A stretch of 36,440 bases of DNA from DASZHJ01 sp035581425. Lineage in GTDB: Bacteria; Pseudomonadota; Alphaproteobacteria; ATCC43930; CGMCC-115725. Both the position numbers and the translations under genes were made by a program. Positions 9,015 to 17,637 of this stretch are shown piece after piece; within the stretch, counting starts at the first letter, position 1, and every line of letters starts with the position of its first letter. The notes below the pieces were generated by a model, which worked only from the letters and a program-made list of their open reading frames with translations, did not search any database and was not told the DNA's origin. The stretch spans positions 1 through 36,440 of the forward strand of contig DATJVP010000067.1 of NCBI GenBank assembly GCA_035581425.1, read 5' to 3'.

Positions 9015-9303
9015 CGAAGCCGCCCGTGACGAGATCCGCGAGTGCGGCGACCGCGCGCTCGGCATCGTGTCCGCTGGCGGAGAGCTCGATCTCGGTCCCG
9101 GGCCCGGCCGCGAGCATCATGAGGCCCATGATGGAGCGCCCGGAGACCGTGGTACCGTTCTTGCGCACGCGCACCTCGGCCTCGAACTGCCAGGCGAGCT
9201 TGACGAAGCGGGCGGCCGCGCGCGCGTGGAGGCCGCGCTTGTTGCAGATCGCGACCGTGCGGCGGGTCTCGCCCGCATCCGGCGGTTTCGGCGCGTCGTT
9301 CAT
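9004..9303 (-). CDS. ptsH: HPr phosphocarrier protein
   Basis: Small phosphocarrier (99 residues) between enzyme I and EIIA. Seen: the active-site segment NKRGLHARAAARFV with phosphorylatable His26, and the regulatory-serine segment GRSIMGLMML with Ser57, the expected target of HprK. The ATG at 9303 overlaps the EIIA stop (ATGA), and the 3' end runs 11 bp into ptsI. The N-terminus is about ten residues longer than classical HPr. Presence of both His and Ser sites beside hprK means both phosphorylation routes are possible. Confidence 0.93.
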   Translation of the reverse strand: MNDAPKPPDAGETRRTVAICNKRGLHARAAARFVKLAWQFEAEVRVRKNGTTVSGRSIMGLMMLAAGPGTEIELSASGHDAERAVAALADLVTGGFDEG

Positions 9304-9707
9304 CCGCGGGCGTCGGCGAGCAGCTGCGAGGCGACATTGATGTATTTGCGCCCCGCCTCCTGCGCGCCGCGGACGGCATCGGCGAGGCTCTCGGTCGGAC
9401 GAAGGCTCGCGAGCTTGATCAGCATGGGCAGGTTGATGCCGGCGATCACCTCGATCTTCGGACGGTCCATGACGGAGATCGCGAGATTGCTGGGCGTGCC
9501 GCCGAACATGTCCGTCAGGAGCACGACGCCCTCGCCGCTGTCGACGGCGCGCACGGCCTGCAGGATGTCCTGGCGGCGCTGCTCCATGTCGTCCTCGGGG
9601 CCGATGCAGATCGCCGCGATGTCGCGCTGGGGACCCACGACGTGCTCGAGCGCCGCGACGAACTCCGCCGCGAGGCGGCCGTGGGTGACGATGACCATAC
9701 CTATCAT
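9300..9707 (-). CDS. PTS EIIA component, mannose (Man) family
   Basis: Stand-alone EIIA of the mannose superfamily (ManX/EIIA-Man fold), 135 residues. Seen: the N-terminal strand MIGMVIVTHGRLA with phosphorylatable His9, and VVLLTDMFGGTPSNLA, the conserved substrate-proximal loop. GAGGA precedes the start. It overlaps HPr downstream and rapZ upstream by 4 bp each, so it is tightly translationally coupled. Known: in alphaproteobacteria this EIIA-Man has no cognate EIIB/C and is thought to be a regulatory output of the PTS. The partner here is unknown. Confidence 0.92.
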   Translation of the reverse strand: MIGMVIVTHGRLAAEFVAALEHVVGPQRDIAAICIGPEDDMEQRRQDILQAVRAVDSGEGVVLLTDMFGGTPSNLAISVMDRPKIEVIAGINLPMLIKLASLRPTESLADAVRGAQEAGRKYINVASQLLADARG

Positions 9708-10660
9708 TTCGAAGTCCTCGTTGTGCCGGCTGCTGGCGGTTGGCGCGCTTCTGCGCTGCCGGGCCGGTCGAGATCGCGGTGCCGCACGCTGACGGCACGA
9801 CCGCGCTCGCCGAGCCACTCCGCCAAGCGCTCCGCAAGATAGACGGAGCGATGGCGGCCGCCGGTGCAGCCGATGGCGATGGTGAGATAGCTTTTGCCCT
9901 CGCGCTCGAAGCGCGGCAGCAGCGGCTCCACGAGCGAGGCGAGCTGCTGGAAGAAGGCAGGGAAATGCTCGTCGTCCGCGATATAGGCGCCGATCTCGGG
10001 ATCGAGTCCCGTGAGCGGCTTCAGCGCGGGAACGTAATGCGGGTTGCGCAGGAAGCGCGCGTCGAAAACCATGTCGGCATCGCGCGGCAATCCGTGGCGG
10101 TAGGCAAAGGAGACCACCGAGAGCGCAATCCCCGGCGAGCGCTCCAGCGCGAAGTGGCCGGTGAGGAGGCGCTTCAGGTCAGCAGTGCTCAAATCGCCGG
10201 TGTCGATGGTGAGGTCGGCGCGGTCGCGGAGCTCCGCGAGGTATTGCCGCTCCAGGCGAATGCCGTCGAGCACCGGCCGGTCCTGCGCCAGCGGATGCCG
10301 GCGTCGGGTCTCGGTAAAGCGGCGCAGAAGCTGCTCGTCGCCGCAGTCGAGGAAGACTACCAAGGGCCGTGCACCGCCTTCGAGCGCCAAGCGGTCGAGC
10401 GTGTCGACGAGCGCCGTCGCCCCGAAGTCGCGCGTGCGCACGTCGGCGCCGAGCGCAAGCGGCTGGCGCAGCGGACGCTGGCTCATCAGGCCTGGCACCA
10501 GCGAGAGCGGCAGGTTGTCGACGGCCTCGTAGCCCAAATCCTCGAGCGCCTTGAGAGCGGTGGAGCGGCCTGCACCGGACATGCCCGTCACCACGAGGAT
10601 GCGCGCAAGGTTAGGTGCCGCCGCGGCAGTGGCCGCCGGTGCGGAAACCGTCTCGGTCAT
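9704..10660 (-). CDS. rapZ: RapZ-family RNase adapter / nucleotide-binding protein
   Basis: Cytoplasmic P-loop protein of the RapZ/YvcJ family, 318 residues. Seen: Walker A in VTGMSGAGRSTALKALEDLG, LPLSLV, RTRDF, the LDCGDEQLLRRFTETRRRHPL block, and the C-terminal signature IGCTGGRHRSVYLAERL. Known: E. coli RapZ directs RNase E to the GlmZ sRNA and senses glucosamine-6-phosphate; that exact role is not established in alphaproteobacteria, where the gene sits in the hprK-EIIA-HPr cluster as here. It overlaps both neighbours by 4 bp. The frame is intact with an alanine-rich N-terminal extension of about 18 residues. Confidence 0.92.
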   Translation of the reverse strand: MTETVSAPAATAAAAPNLARILVVTGMSGAGRSTALKALEDLGYEAVDNLPLSLVPGLMSQRPLRQPLALGADVRTRDFGATALVDTLDRLALEGGARPLVVFLDCGDEQLLRRFTETRRRHPLAQDRPVLDGIRLERQYLAELRDRADLTIDTGDLSTADLKRLLTGHFALERSPGIALSVVSFAYRHGLPRDADMVFDARFLRNPHYVPALKPLTGLDPEIGAYIADDEHFPAFFQQLASLVEPLLPRFEREGKSYLTIAIGCTGGRHRSVYLAERLAEWLGERGRAVSVRHRDLDRPGSAEARQPPAAGTTRTSK

Positions 10661-11103
10661 GAGGCCACGGATATGGGGTGGGCTGTGCGCTCAGCCAATG
10701 CAATGAGCGCGAGGCGGATCTTCGCTGGCGTCGAGGCTTCGAAGGGCGCGAGCGCCAAACGCGGGACGAACCGTCCGAGGATTTCCACCTGCTCATCCTC
10801 GGGCATGCGTTCGACACTCTCCGGAGCCACCAAATCCACCACCAGGCGAAGCGGGATCCGCGCTACGAACGGAACACGCACGATGCCGACCCCGCGGGCC
10901 TCGATTTGTCCCGCGATGGTTTCGGGTGGGCTCGCGATCACATATTTGCCTGAAGGAAGGACTTCGGTCTGATCGTCGGCGATCAAGGAGGCGCCGCCCT
11001 CGATAAGGCGGAGTGCCAAGTCGCTCTTGCCGCAGCCGGAGGGCCCCCGAAGCAGGACCCCATCGCCGCCGAGCGCCACCGACGTACCGTGGACCCGTAT
11101 CAT
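10657..11103 (-). CDS. hprK: Short HPr kinase/phosphorylase
   Basis: Kinase domain only, 148 residues, the compact form usual in alphaproteobacteria. The N-terminal domain of Firmicutes HprK (total about 310) is absent. Seen: Walker A LLRGPSGCGKSDLALRLIE, the family block GGASLIADDQTEV, and GVGIVRVPF. It phosphorylates HPr on its serine. The gene is first in the PTS unit. A TTGACA hexamer lies 31 bp upstream of the start on the minus strand, but I see no good -10 element at 17 bp. It follows chvG with about 125 bp between. Confidence 0.92.
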   Translation of the reverse strand: MIRVHGTSVALGGDGVLLRGPSGCGKSDLALRLIEGGASLIADDQTEVLPSGKYVIASPPETIAGQIEARGVGIVRVPFVARIPLRLVVDLVAPESVERMPEDEQVEILGRFVPRLALAPFEASTPAKIRLALIALAERTAHPISVAS

Positions 11104-11228
11104 GGGGGGTCTAGGTGATCCAGCAGCCGGTTAATGTCAATGGCGGCAGAAGGTAACCACCCGTTCCCGATTTGGTCCAGCGGGTGATTTCAGTTCCTTG
11201 CGGGCTTGAGCTCAGGAATGCCGCATGG

Positions 11229-12857
11229 TCAACCCGCCGGGAGCCGCACGATGAAGCGAGCGCCGAGGACGCGGCCGTCCGCGTTGCGGCGGTTCTCGGC
11301 GTGGATCGTGCCTTGATGCGCTTCGACGATCTGCTTGGAGATCGAGAGGCCGAGGCCGGAATGGGTCCCGAACTTCTCGCCCGCGGGACGCTCGGTGTAA
11401 AAGCGGTCGAAGATCGCCTCGAGTTTTCCGTCGGGGATGCCGGGGCCGTCGTCCTCGATGAGGACGACGACCTGGCGCCCCGTGCGCTCCGCGCGGATGC
11501 GGATGCTGCCGTTGGGCGGGCTGAAGGAGATCGCGTTCGCGATCAGGTTCGAGAAGACCTGGCCCAAGCGGCTCTCGATGCCCTCGACGACGAGGCCGTT
11601 CTTGGGTGTTCCCGGCGGCAGCGTCAGCTCCACCGCGGGCGCGCCCTCCTCGCGCGTCGCTTCGTTGAGGTCGGCAAGCGCGCGCAGCATGTCCGCGATC
11701 GAGACCGGCTCGACCTCCATCCGACCCATCTCGGCATCGAGGCGTGAGGCGTTGGAAATGTCTGTGATGAGCCGGTCGAGCCGCGCCACGTCCTCGACGA
11801 CGACGGCGAGGAGGCGGCGCTGCTTCTCAGGATCGGTCACGCGGGTCACTGTCTCGACCGCGCTCTTGAGCGAGGTGAGCGGGTTCTTGATCTCGTGCGC
11901 GACATCGGCCGCGAAGTGCTCGATCGCGTCGATGCGGCGCTGCAGCGCCCGGGTCATCTCGCGCAGCGCCGCTGAGAGCTCGCCGATCTCGTCGCGCCGG
12001 TCCGTCAGATCGGGAATCTCGACCTGGCGGCCAAGCGCGTGGCGTACGCGCTCGGCCGCAAGCGCAAGGCGCCGGATCGGTCGCGCAATGGTGCTCGCGA
12101 GATAGACCGAGAGCAGCACCGTGAGCGCCAGCACACTCAAGAACACCTTGGCGATGGTGAGCCGCACACGCGCGATCGCGTGCTCGATGTCGCGCCCATC
12201 GGCCGTGAAGACCACCGCGCCCAGCACTTCTCGGTAGCGCTGGATCGGGACCGCGACGCTGAGGTAGAGATCGCCCGTCCGCCGATCGCGGCGAATGACA
12301 CGCGCGTGCTCGCCCCGGAGCGCCGCCTCGACCTCCGGAAGGTCCTCGGCGGTAGGCGCGACGTAGTCTATGTAAGGCGGGTAGTCCGTCGAGGAGGGCA
12401 GAATTCCGCGCGCCCAATTGGCGAGGGTCGTCCCGATCCGGGCAAGGAGGCCCTTCGCCTCCGGCGGCGGCGGCAGCTCCTCGACGATCACGGTGTCGTT
12501 CGGCCCCTCGATCCAGCGGCTGTCGCCGATCATGACGCCGTTCGGATTGAAGAGCCGCGCGCGGGCGTGCGTGGGCTCGACGAGATGACGCAGCATCGGA
12601 CGCCCGAGATCGGGAACGATGATTGGCGGCTCGCCCGGCCCTTCGAATACCGCGCCCTCGGAGATGGCCGCGGCGGAAATCTCGCCTTGGGTCGCGAGTG
12701 CATCGAGCTGGGCGTCGATGAGGCTCTGCCGGTAGTCGCCGAGATAGAGGAGCCCGAGGCCAAGCAGGCCGAGCGCCAGCACGTTCACCGCGAGGATGCG
12801 CCGCGTGAGCGGGGAGACGCGATGGCGGAGTCGGCCACGCCGCTCGGGCGCGTCCAC
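11229..12857 (-). CDS. chvG: Sensor histidine kinase ChvG (ExoS family)
   Basis: Inner-membrane sensor of the ChvG/ChvI system controlling acid and envelope stress, exopolysaccharide and host interaction in alphaproteobacteria. Seen: TM1 (about residues 20-40), a periplasmic sensing region of about 190 residues, TM2 (about 235-257), HAMP, H-box FAADVAHEIKNPLTSLKSAV with His321, N-box QVFSNLIANAISFSPP, and G-boxes EDDGPGIPDGKLEAIFDRFY and HSGLGLSISKQIVEAH. It appears to start with GTG at 12857, 64 bp after chvI; an upstream start cannot be excluded because the frame stays open. The 542 residues are slightly short for the family. The periplasmic inhibitor ExoR is not in this window. Confidence 0.93.
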   Translation of the reverse strand: MDAPERRGRLRHRVSPLTRRILAVNVLALGLLGLGLLYLGDYRQSLIDAQLDALATQGEISAAAISEGAVFEGPGEPPIIVPDLGRPMLRHLVEPTHARARLFNPNGVMIGDSRWIEGPNDTVIVEELPPPPEAKGLLARIGTTLANWARGILPSSTDYPPYIDYVAPTAEDLPEVEAALRGEHARVIRRDRRTGDLYLSVAVPIQRYREVLGAVVFTADGRDIEHAIARVRLTIAKVFLSVLALTVLLSVYLASTIARPIRRLALAAERVRHALGRQVEIPDLTDRRDEIGELSAALREMTRALQRRIDAIEHFAADVAHEIKNPLTSLKSAVETVTRVTDPEKQRRLLAVVVEDVARLDRLITDISNASRLDAEMGRMEVEPVSIADMLRALADLNEATREEGAPAVELTLPPGTPKNGLVVEGIESRLGQVFSNLIANAISFSPPNGSIRIRAERTGRQVVVLIEDDGPGIPDGKLEAIFDRFYTERPAGEKFGTHSGLGLSISKQIVEAHQGTIHAENRRNADGRVLGARFIVRLPAG

Positions 12858-12921
12858 GGGGTCCGCCTGCAGCGCGGCTCGGCTCGGGAGCGTCTCCGCG
12901 CGGCCCTGCGGACTCAGGCGG

Positions 12922-13614
12922 TCATTTGTCGCGGTAGCGATATCCCACCCCGTAGAGCGTCTCGATCTGCGCGAACTCGCCGTCGGCCGCTTTGAACTTC
13001 TTGCGCAGGCGCTTGATGTGGCTGTCGATCGTGCGATCGTCGACGTAGATGTGCTCGCCGTAAGCGCTGTCCATGAGCTGGTCGCGGCTCTTCACGTGGC
13101 CCGGACGCAGCGCGAGCGCCTTGAGGATCAGGAACTCTGTCACCGTTAGATCGACGGCCTGGCCCTTCCAACTGCATTGATGGCGCGCGGGATCGAGCAG
13201 GAGGTCGCCCCGCTGCACCACGGGCTCGCCCTCGTTCTCGCCGCGGGTCATGTCGCCCCGGCGCAGCAGCGCGCGAATGCGCTCGATCAGCAGGCGCTGG
13301 GAGAACGGTTTCTTGATGTAATCGTCGGCCCCCATCCGCAGGCCCAGCACTTCGTCGACCTCGTCGTCCTTCGACGTGAGGAAGATGACGGGCATTTTGC
13401 TCTGCTTGCGCAGGTGCGAGAGCAGCTCGAGCCCGTCCATGCGGGGCATCTTGATGTCGAGGATGGCGAGGTCGGCGGGCTGCTGCTGCAGCGCCTTCAA
13501 CGCCTCGGCGCCGTCTGAATAGGTTTTTACGTTGAACCCCTCGGCCTCCAGTGTCATGGAGACTGAGGTCAGGATGTTGCGGTCGTCATCGACCAAGGCG
13601 ATGGTGCTGCTCAC
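12922..13614 (-). CDS. chvI: Response regulator ChvI (OmpR family)
   Basis: DNA-binding partner of ChvG, 230 residues. Seen: receiver domain starting IALVDDDRNILTSVSMTLEA, phospho-acceptor Asp53 in LAILDIKMPRMDGLELL, switch Thr in VIFLTSKDDEVDEVLGLRMG, Lys in DDYIKKPFS, and a winged-helix domain ending TIDSHIKRLRKKFKAADG and IETLYGVGYRYRD. The GTG start at 13614 gives the canonical N-terminus and has AAAGGGA about ten bases upstream; an ATG 22 codons upstream would add an alanine-rich tail not usual in the family. First gene of the chvI-chvG unit. Confidence 0.94.
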   Translation of the reverse strand: MSSTIALVDDDRNILTSVSMTLEAEGFNVKTYSDGAEALKALQQQPADLAILDIKMPRMDGLELLSHLRKQSKMPVIFLTSKDDEVDEVLGLRMGADDYIKKPFSQRLLIERIRALLRRGDMTRGENEGEPVVQRGDLLLDPARHQCSWKGQAVDLTVTEFLILKALALRPGHVKSRDQLMDSAYGEHIYVDDRTIDSHIKRLRKKFKAADGEFAQIETLYGVGYRYRDK

Positions 13615-13725
13615 GAGAGGGAGTCCCTTTGCTGCGGCTAGGGCAGTCTCTGCCGCCACTATGGCGCCTTTACGGCGCAAATCCGGCCGTTCTTGACCAG
13701 ATGTCGGCCCTCGGGGGCCCCGCCG

Positions 13726-15030
13726 TCAAGGGGCGTCGCATCGCCGCAGGTCGCTATCGACGGAACGGGAGGCGCCCCAGAGGCAGGCGGCGCCTAGGAG
13801 ACAAGCAAGGCAGCCTAGCAGCATCGCGTAGCGGATCGCCCCCGCCCCCAGCCCACCGGCGAGCGCGTCGCTGAGGGCCCCGACGCAAAGCGGCCCGAAT
13901 CCGAGGCCGATGACGTTCACCGAGAGCAAAAGGATCGAGGCGGCGAGGCTTCGCATCCGGAGCTTGACCAGCGCCTGGGCGACGGCGAGGCATGGTCCGA
14001 GATGGAAGGAGATGAGAAGCGTGGCCAGCCCCAACGCCGCCAGTGCCGAGTACCGCCCGGGCGCAAACAGGAAGAGCGCGAGGGCGGGTGCTGCGAGCAC
14101 CGTCACCGCGGCCGGCAGCGCCAGGAGGCGCCGATCTCCAGGGCCCCGGAAGCGCTCCACCACAAGGCCGCCGATCAAGGTGCCGACGATGCCGATCGCA
14201 CCCTTGATCGGTCCGAGATAGGACCCAATCTCCGCCTGCTGCATCTGGTAGACGCGGCGCAGAAAGGAAGGCGACCAGACCGCGAAGGCGAAATTGGCGA
14301 AGGCGACGAGACCGACGCCCGCGGCGACCAGGACGAAAGAGCGCTGGCTCCGCATGAAGGCGAGGACCTCGCGCAGGTTCTGCGCCGCGCCGTCGGCACG
14401 TATGCCGTCGGCTGCGCCCCTCAGCGGCTCGCGCACAGTGAGGCGCAGCAGCAGGGCAACGAGGATGCCGGGAATTCCCGCCGTCCAAAAGGCCGCGCGC
14501 CAGCCCCAATACTGGCTCACCCACCCGCCCATGAGGTAGCCCAGGAAGACGCCGAAATAGATCGAGGCCTGGAAGATCGCCATCGCACGCGGACGGCGCT
14601 CTTTCTCGAAATAGTCGGAGATGAGGGATTGGGCCGGCGGCGCTCCCGCGGACTCGCCGATCCCGACGCCGACGCGCGCGAGCGCGAGGTGCACATAGCT
14701 CTGCGCGAGACCGCTGAGCGCGGTGAATCCAGACCAGACCGCAAGGCCGAGCGCGAGGATCGAGCGGCGATCGCCGCGATCCGACCAGCGCGCGATCGGA
14801 ATGCCGAGGACGGAATAGAAGATCACGAAGGCGAAGCCAGAGAGTAGGCCCATGGCGGTGTCGGAGACACCGAGCTCGCGCTTGATAGGCTCGACCAGGA
14901 TATTGAGGATGCTGCGATCGAGGAAATTCAGGGCATAGGCGAGGAAGAGGACGCCGAGCACGTAGTAGCGATAGGCCTGCGACCGCGGCGGCGCCGCAGG
15001 AGCCAAAGGGTTTGAGACGATCTCCGTCAT
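13726..15030 (-). CDS. MFS transporter, Spinster-like
   Basis: Twelve-helix major facilitator of 434 residues in the inner membrane. Seen: N-terminal YVLGVLFLAYALNFLDRSIL, the A-motif region GIPIARWSDRGDRRSILA between TM2 and TM3, the TM5 segment RVGVGIGESAGAPPAQSLIS and the partly repeated C-terminal half. The TM1 'NFLDRS' and 'GESAGAPP' signatures match the Spns/Spinster-like subgroup. No substrate can be assigned. The ATG at 15030 has AAGG upstream; the longer frame would precede TM1 with basic residues that overlap the divergent gene's leader. It lies between chvI and pckA, genes often closer together in rhizobia. Confidence 0.88.
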   Translation of the reverse strand: MTEIVSNPLAPAAPPRSQAYRYYVLGVLFLAYALNFLDRSILNILVEPIKRELGVSDTAMGLLSGFAFVIFYSVLGIPIARWSDRGDRRSILALGLAVWSGFTALSGLAQSYVHLALARVGVGIGESAGAPPAQSLISDYFEKERRPRAMAIFQASIYFGVFLGYLMGGWVSQYWGWRAAFWTAGIPGILVALLLRLTVREPLRGAADGIRADGAAQNLREVLAFMRSQRSFVLVAAGVGLVAFANFAFAVWSPSFLRRVYQMQQAEIGSYLGPIKGAIGIVGTLIGGLVVERFRGPGDRRLLALPAAVTVLAAPALALFLFAPGRYSALAALGLATLLISFHLGPCLAVAQALVKLRMRSLAASILLLSVNVIGLGFGPLCVGALSDALAGGLGAGAIRYAMLLGCLACLLGAACLWGASRSVDSDLRRCDAP

Positions 15031-15130
15031 TGCAATCGCCTTCTCGCCGGTGAATGCAGCGCCGCCGAATCCTAGCCGAGCGCTCCGCACTTTTCGTCCC
15101 CCTGCAAGCAGGGGTAGAGTGCGCCGCGAT

Positions 15131-15598
15131 ATGGCCGATACACCCACTTCCGCAGCTTCTCCTGCCGGTCAGGCGATGACGGTGATGCGGGCCGCCGACC
15201 GCGCCTATCTCGCGACCTCGCAGCGAGGCTGGCCCTTCGCGTCGCTGGTGCTGGCCGCGCTCGATGCCGACGGGACGCCGATGCTGTTGATTTCCGATCT
15301 CTCGGAGCACGCCAAGAACATCGCAGGCGAGTCCCGCGTGTCTCTGCTATTCGACGGTACGGCAGGGCTTGCCGATCCCCTCACGGGTCCGCGGGTCACC
15401 GTGCTCGGCCATGCAAAGCAGAGCGATGCGGCCGAGCGTCTCCGACGCTTCCTCGCGCGCCATCCCGCGGCGGAGCTTTATGCGGGCTTCAAGGATTTCC
15501 ATCTCTACCGAGTCGAGGTCGCGCGCGCGCATCTCGTCGCGGGCTTCGGGCGCATCCACTGGATCGATGCGCCGGACCTTTTTGCTGCAGCGCAATAG
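15131..15598 (+). CDS. Pyridoxamine-5'-phosphate-oxidase-fold (HugZ-like) protein
   Basis: Flavin- or haem-binding split-barrel protein, 155 residues. Seen: AYLATSQRGWPFASLVLAALD (strand pair of the fold), PMLLISDLSEHAKNIAGESRVSLLFDG, PRVTVLGHAKQ, AELYAGFKDFHLYRVEV and HLVAGFGRIHWI, which together match the HugZ/PNPOx 'putative haem iron utilisation' group. Classical HugZ is longer because of a C-terminal DUF2470 domain, which is absent here. It is divergent from the MFS gene, with 100 bp between, and upstream of pckA. The function (flavin reductase, haem oxygenase or stress protein) is undetermined. Confidence 0.8.
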   Translation: MADTPTSAASPAGQAMTVMRAADRAYLATSQRGWPFASLVLAALDADGTPMLLISDLSEHAKNIAGESRVSLLFDGTAGLADPLTGPRVTVLGHAKQSDAAERLRRFLARHPAAELYAGFKDFHLYRVEVARAHLVAGFGRIHWIDAPDLFAAAQ

Positions 15599-15650
15599 CG
15601 GCGCACCCTCCGCGGCGAGTCGATTCACCAAGACTGCGTGGGGCTCGCGA

Positions 15651-15679
15651 TTGCCGCGCGAAGCCGGCTCGGCTATCGT
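15651..15679 (+). promoter_or_regulatory. Candidate sigma-70-type promoter for pckA
   Basis: TTGCCG, 17-bp spacer, TATCGT, placed about 60 bp before the pckA start. The spacing is ideal but the -10 is only moderately like alphaproteobacterial consensus. I saw no convincing ChvI recognition site beside it. Confidence 0.35.
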
Positions 15680-15739
15680 CCGCGCGCATTCGCGGCTCAA
15701 CCGCGACTCAAACAATAGAGTTAACGAGGAACCCTGGAG

Positions 15740-17359
15740 ATGGACGGGACACCGAGAGAGGTCGGACTCAAAGGCGCTGTCGGCCTCGATCAGCAGGGAT
15801 TTCGCCGGCTTCAGGGCGTGCACTGGAACTTGAGCGTGCCGCTGCTCTATGAGCAGGCGATCCGCCGTCAGGAGGGCGAGATTTCAGCGGGCGGCGCCTT
15901 CGTCGCAGTGACTGGCGTCCACACCGGCCGCACGCCCAAGGACAAGTTCATTGTCGCGGACGCGACGACCGAAGGCGAAGTCGATTGGAACACGATCAAC
16001 CAGCGCGTCTCCCCTGCGGTCTTCGACAGCCTGAAGCAGCGCATGCTCGCGAACTTCCAAGGCCGCGAGGCCTTTGTCACGGATTGCTTCGCCGGCGCCG
16101 ATCCCGAATACCGGCTGCGCGTGCGCCTCGTGAGCGACAGCGCCTGGCACAGTCTCTTCGCGCGCAACATGTTCCTGCGCCCCTCCCCCGCGGAACTCCG
16201 GAGCTTCGTGCCGGATTTCACCATCGTCCACCTGCCGTGGTTCGAGGCGACGCCCGCGATCGACAAGCTCAACTCAGAGGTCTTCATCCTCGTCAATTTC
16301 ACCGAGCGCATGGTGCTGATCGGAGGCACGCGCTACGCAGGCGAGATCAAGAAATCGGTCTTCGGCCTGTTGAATTACCTGCTGCCGCCGCGGGACGTGC
16401 TGCCCATGCACGGCTCCGTAAACTTCGGCGCCAAGGGCGACAGCGCCGTGTTCTTCGGGCTATCCGGCACCGGCAAGACCACGCTCTCCGCGGACGGCAC
16501 GCGCACCCTTGTCGGCGACGACGAGCATGGCTGGAGCCCCAACGGACTCTTCAATTTCGAAGGCGGCTGCTACGCCAAGGTGATCCGCCTCTCTGCCGAG
16601 GCTGAGCCCGAGATTTACGCGACCGTCCGGCGCTTCGGCACCGTGCTCGAGAACGTGGTGCTCGACCCCGCGACCCGCGAGCCCGATCTCAACGATCAGA
16701 GCCTCACGGAGAATACGCGCGCCTGCTATCCCATCGACTTCATCCCGAACGTGAGCGCGACGGGGATGGCCGGGCATCCCGCCACGGTCGTGATGCTGAC
16801 AGCGGACGCCTTCGGCGTGCTGCCGCCGATTGCGCGGCTCACCCCGGATCAGGCGGCCTATCACTTTCTCTCGGGGTATACCGCGCGCGTCGCGGGCACG
16901 GAGAAAGGCATGGGGAACGCGCCGCAGGCGACATTCTCTACCTGCTTCGGCGCACCCTTCATGCCGCGCCACCCGACGGTCTACGCGACCATGCTCGCAG
17001 AGCGCATCCGCCGGCACGGGACCCATTGCTGGCTCGTCAACACCGGTTGGTCCGGTGGCTCTTATGGCGTCGGGAGCCGGATGAAGATCCAGCACACCCG
17101 CACGCTCGTCCGCGCGGCGATCGACGGCAAGCTCGAGGGCGTCAGCACTTGGCGCGATCCCTTCTTCGGGCTCAACGTCCCCGAAAGCTGCCCGGGGGTC
17201 CCCAAGGAAGTCCTAAACCCCCGGGACACCTGGTCGGACAAGCGTGCCTACGACAATACCGCACGCGAACTCACGGGCCGCTTCGAGCAGAACTTCAAGC
17301 GCTTCGACGGCCATGTGAGCGCCGAGGTGCGTGCCGCGGGAGTCCACAACGCGGCCTGA
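15740..17359 (+). CDS. pckA: Phosphoenolpyruvate carboxykinase (ATP)
   Basis: Gluconeogenic enzyme converting oxaloacetate and ATP to PEP, CO2 and ADP in the cytoplasm. Seen in 539 residues, normal size: substrate region VHTGRTPKDKFIV, LPMHGSVNFGAKGD, the kinase-1a P-loop VFFGLSGTGKTTLSAD, the 2a motif LVGDDEHGWS, FNFEGGCYAK, and SGYTARVAGTEKG. The ATG follows GGAG at suitable spacing. Known: in rhizobia pckA lies beside chvI-chvG and expression depends on that system. Here an MFS gene and a PNPOx gene intervene, so any link is inferred. Confidence 0.97.
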   Translation: MDGTPREVGLKGAVGLDQQGFRRLQGVHWNLSVPLLYEQAIRRQEGEISAGGAFVAVTGVHTGRTPKDKFIVADATTEGEVDWNTINQRVSPAVFDSLKQRMLANFQGREAFVTDCFAGADPEYRLRVRLVSDSAWHSLFARNMFLRPSPAELRSFVPDFTIVHLPWFEATPAIDKLNSEVFILVNFTERMVLIGGTRYAGEIKKSVFGLLNYLLPPRDVLPMHGSVNFGAKGDSAVFFGLSGTGKTTLSADGTRTLVGDDEHGWSPNGLFNFEGGCYAKVIRLSAEAEPEIYATVRRFGTVLENVVLDPATREPDLNDQSLTENTRACYPIDFIPNVSATGMAGHPATVVMLTADAFGVLPPIARLTPDQAAYHFLSGYTARVAGTEKGMGNAPQATFSTCFGAPFMPRHPTVYATMLAERIRRHGTHCWLVNTGWSGGSYGVGSRMKIQHTRTLVRAAIDGKLEGVSTWRDPFFGLNVPESCPGVPKEVLNPRDTWSDKRAYDNTARELTGRFEQNFKRFDGHVSAEVRAAGVHNAA

Positions 17360-17475
17360 TCAACTGCGGGCTTACCCTACAGGGGTATGAAGCGCCTCAC
17401 ACCGACCCGCCGCTCCGCTCCCTAGATTCCCCCTGTCAGGGCGGAATGCGGGGGTTGGTTCGTAAGGAGGCGGCC

Positions 17476-17637
17476 ATGCAATATCGGCGACTCGGCTTGG
17501 CGTCGGACGCTCGGCGCCGGCCCCTCGACATCGTCTTTGAAATCGGCGCTGCGGCGTCGCGCGCGGACGTCGTGGTGGCGTGGGCGCTCGCACTCGCGAT
17601 TATCGTCGGGATCGGATTACTGTTCGCGGCGAGTTGA
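17476..17637 (+). CDS. Small single-pass membrane protein (53 aa), unknown
   Basis: A 53-codon ORF starts at an ATG preceded by AAGGAGG six bases away, one of the strongest ribosome sites in the window. The product has a basic N-terminal stretch (RRLGLASDARRRPLD) and one C-terminal hydrophobic helix (about residues 31-50, VVVAWALALAIIVGIGLLF). I recognise no family. It is 116 bp after pckA with no clear terminator between, so co-transcription is possible. Its 3' end overlaps the 3' end of the convergent small ORF on the minus strand. Confidence 0.55.
   Translation: MQYRRLGLASDARRRPLDIVFEIGAAASRADVVVAWALALAIIVGIGLLFAAS

Noticed and set aside
11135..11140. TTGACA (minus strand) as an hprK promoter
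   Set aside because: No acceptable -10 hexamer at 16-18 bp; only CACCTA is found.
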